64,000 nucleotides of DNA. It comes from CAKSQF01 sp963628435. Its GTDB lineage: Bacteria; Bacillota; Clostridia; Oscillospirales; CAG-272. The notes beneath the pieces are model-generated. The model was given only the letters and a program-made list of their open reading frames with translations. It was not told the origin of the DNA and made no database searches. A program made the position numbers and the translations under genes. Shown here piece after piece: positions 62,569 through 64,000 of the stretch. Numbering within the stretch: the first letter of the stretch is position 1; every line of letters begins with the position of its first letter. The stretch is taken from the NCBI GenBank assembly GCA_963628435.1, contig CAVGEY010000002.1, forward strand, positions 62,001-126,000. Direction: 5' to 3'.

Positions 62569-63768
62569 ATGTATAACAAAGAAATGTATGCGCTCGGTGC
62601 GACCGGATCGGTTATAAGAGAAATTTTCGAATACGGACGAAAAAGAAAAGCGGAGATCGGTGAGGAAAATGTTTTCGATTTTTCGCTCGGCAATCCGTCA
62701 GTTCCCGCCCCTGCCGAAATCGGGAACTGCATAAAAAATCTGGTTGATACCGCCGACACGCTTGCGCTGCACGGATATACTACCGCGAGAGGTGATACCT
62801 CCGCAAGAAAAAGCATTGCCGACAATCTGAACAGGCGATTTTCCGCATCTTTTTCGGCAGACGATTTATATCTCACAATGGGTGCCGCCGCATCCCTTAT
62901 GTCGGTTTTCCGCGGTCTCTGCGAAAAAGAGGATGAATTTATCGTTATATCGCCCTATTTTCCCGAATACAGGGTATTTGTCGAATCGGCGGGCGGAAAG
63001 CTCGTTGAAGTTCCCGCAGACAAAGCCGGAAATTTCGCGCCCGATATTTCGGCAATCGACAAGGCGATCAACCCGCACACGAAGGCGGTTATAATCAATT
63101 CGCCGAACAATCCCACGGGCAGAGTATATACCGAAAAAGAAATCGCCGAACTTTCAAATCTGCTCGAAAAGCGGTCAGAAGGGCGTGATCCGATTTTCCT
63201 TATTTCGGACGAGCCTTACCGTGAGCTTATATACGGCGGCATCGGCTATCCGTTTGTAACAAAATATTATAAAAACAGTATCGTCTGCTATTCTTACAGC
63301 AAGTCGCTCTCGCTTGCGGGCGAGAGAATCGGCTATGTGCTGTTCTCTCCCGATCTTGACTGTCACGATGAAATATACAAGGCGGTTGCGGGTGCGGCAC
63401 GCTCACTCGGATATGTCTGCGCACCATCCCTTTTCCAGCATGTCATAGAGAAATGCGCCGACTGTTCATGCGACATCTCGGCATACGAGCAAAACCGCGA
63501 AACGCTCTGCAAAATTCTCGATGAACTCGGATTCGAATATGTAAGTCCGGACGGAGCATTCTATCTCTTTTTGAAATCTCCCGATCCCGACGAAAACAGA
63601 TTCTGTGAGATTGCGAAGAATTTTGAGCTTCTGCTTGTTCCGTCCGAAAGTTTCGGAGTGCGCGGCTATGTGAGAATTTCCTACTGCGTTGACCGCCTTA
63701 TGATCGAGCGTTCGGCGGCGGCTTTTGCCAGACTCGCCGACCGATGCGGTTTGCGAAAAAAAGCATAA
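62569..63768 (+). CDS. Pyridoxal-phosphate aminotransferase, class I/II
   Basis: A 400-residue fold-type I aminotransferase of the aspartate-aminotransferase group. FDFSLGNPSVPAP at the N-terminus, LHGYTTARGDTSARKSIA, MGAAASLMSVFRGL (PLP phosphate site), NSPNNPTGRVYTEKEI (Asn and Pro-Thr-Gly), SDEPYRELIY (Asp and Tyr) and the PLP Lys in YSYSKSLSLAGERIGY are conserved. C-terminal VRISYCV carries the carboxylate Arg. Substrate amino acid not determinable. Shine-Dalgarno AGAAAGG lies 9 bases before the ATG. Stands alone, 126 bases after the P-ATPase. Confidence 0.92.
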   Translation: MYNKEMYALGATGSVIREIFEYGRKRKAEIGEENVFDFSLGNPSVPAPAEIGNCIKNLVDTADTLALHGYTTARGDTSARKSIADNLNRRFSASFSADDLYLTMGAAASLMSVFRGLCEKEDEFIVISPYFPEYRVFVESAGGKLVEVPADKAGNFAPDISAIDKAINPHTKAVIINSPNNPTGRVYTEKEIAELSNLLEKRSEGRDPIFLISDEPYRELIYGGIGYPFVTKYYKNSIVCYSYSKSLSLAGERIGYVLFSPDLDCHDEIYKAVAGAARSLGYVCAPSLFQHVIEKCADCSCDISAYEQNRETLCKILDELGFEYVSPDGAFYLFLKSPDPDENRFCEIAKNFELLLVPSESFGVRGYVRISYCVDRLMIERSAAAFARLADRCGLRKKA

Positions 63769-63815
63769 AAATTCGGCAGAATTTCGGCTTCTGATAATAA
63801 AAGTGCGAATATATC

Positions 63816-63844
63816 TTGACAAAAGTTAAAATAAATGTTAAAAT
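63816..63844 (+). promoter_or_regulatory. Promoter of mscL
   Basis: TTGACA (63816-63821), 17-base spacer, TAAAAT (63839-63844). Confidence 0.8.
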
Positions 63845-63877
63845 ATGCAACAAATCAAGAAAAAGAAGGGCGTTTTT

Positions 63878-64000
63878 ATGAAAAAGTTTTTCAAAGAATT
63901 CCGTGACTTCATCAACAAGGGAAACGTAATCGACATGGCAGTCGCCGTTATCATCGGCGCGGCGTTCTCACCGATTGTCACCGCACTCGTAAACAATATA
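63878..64000 (+). CDS. mscL: Large-conductance mechanosensitive channel MscL (3' truncated)
   Basis: The first 41 codons of MscL are present: MKKFFKEFRDFINKGNVIDMAVAVIIGAAF, with the N-terminal amphipathic helix and the first transmembrane helix including the GNVIDMAVAVIIG pattern. MscL opens under membrane tension to release solutes. The frame runs intact off the window end. GAAGGG lies before the ATG. Confidence 0.93.
   Translation, partial: MKKFFKEFRDFINKGNVIDMAVAVIIGAAFSPIVTALVNNI

Overview
The window is chromosomal DNA of a low-to-medium GC Firmicute, most likely an uncultured gut Clostridium-class bacterium (Oscillospirales-like; class-level inference only). Supporting signs are IreB next to RibF, a guanine riboswitch ahead of xpt, lipoproteins with Thr-rich spacers, surface proteins with LPxxG or PQTGD C-terminal signals, AAGGAG-type ribosome sites with some TTG/GTG starts, and sigma-A promoters of TTGACA-N17-TATAAT form. 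About 52 protein genes (two cut by the window ends), two tRNAs and many intrinsic terminators are seen. No CRISPR array, prophage, transposase or rRNA is visible.

Region 1 to 12.6 kb: end of a secreted or carbohydrate-binding-type protein, trmO, then a minus-strand glycan block. It holds three paralogous four-module GH43 lipoproteins and a cytoplasmic GH2 beta-galactosidase. One GH43 gene has its own promoter and terminator; the other two follow the GH2 gene in one operon. Region 12.9 to 18.98 kb is a purine salvage unit: guanine riboswitch, xpt, BMP-type nucleoside-binding lipoprotein, ABC ATPase and two permeases. Region 19 to 32.7 kb mixes an SDR dehydrogenase, a sortase-type mini-protein, ireB-ribF, an S11 carboxypeptidase homologue that has lost its catalytic motifs, a GH35 beta-galactosidase, rsgA, a methyltransferase, a Gfo/Idh/MocA oxidoreductase, a DUF1294 protein, trpS and two unknowns.

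Region 32.9 to 47.3 kb: pfkA, comM/yifB, a GH4 alpha-galactosidase-like gene divergent from an AraC regulator, a glycerophosphodiesterase, typA, a GH172 plus Gfo/Idh operon, tRNA-Thr and tRNA-Tyr, mtaB and alr. Region 47.3 to 50.9 kb carries secreted proteins of unknown role, including a gene apparently split by a frameshift and an SGNH lipoprotein. Region 51.2 to 64 kb: metG, an Lrp/AsnC regulator, a YgjV-like membrane protein, an alternative sigma factor, an SGNH hydrolase, a PQTGD surface protein, a CapA-family lipoprotein, a SUFU-domain protein, a Ca-type P-ATPase, an aminotransferase and the start of mscL.

Taken together, the accessory content points to a glycan-degrading lifestyle: secreted GH43 proteins release arabinose- or xylose-type sugars (inferred), and cytoplasmic GH2, GH35, GH4 and GH172 enzymes with Gfo/Idh oxidoreductases process imported galactosides and other oligosaccharides. 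No sugar transporter lies in the window. The most unusual items are the motif-less S11 protein, two hairpin-rich non-coding tracts (35.76-35.91 and 41.38-41.65 kb), the split cysteine-peptidase-like gene, the GH43 triplication, and near-perfect palindromes downstream of several promoters. Functions rest on recognised motifs read by eye; no database search was run.
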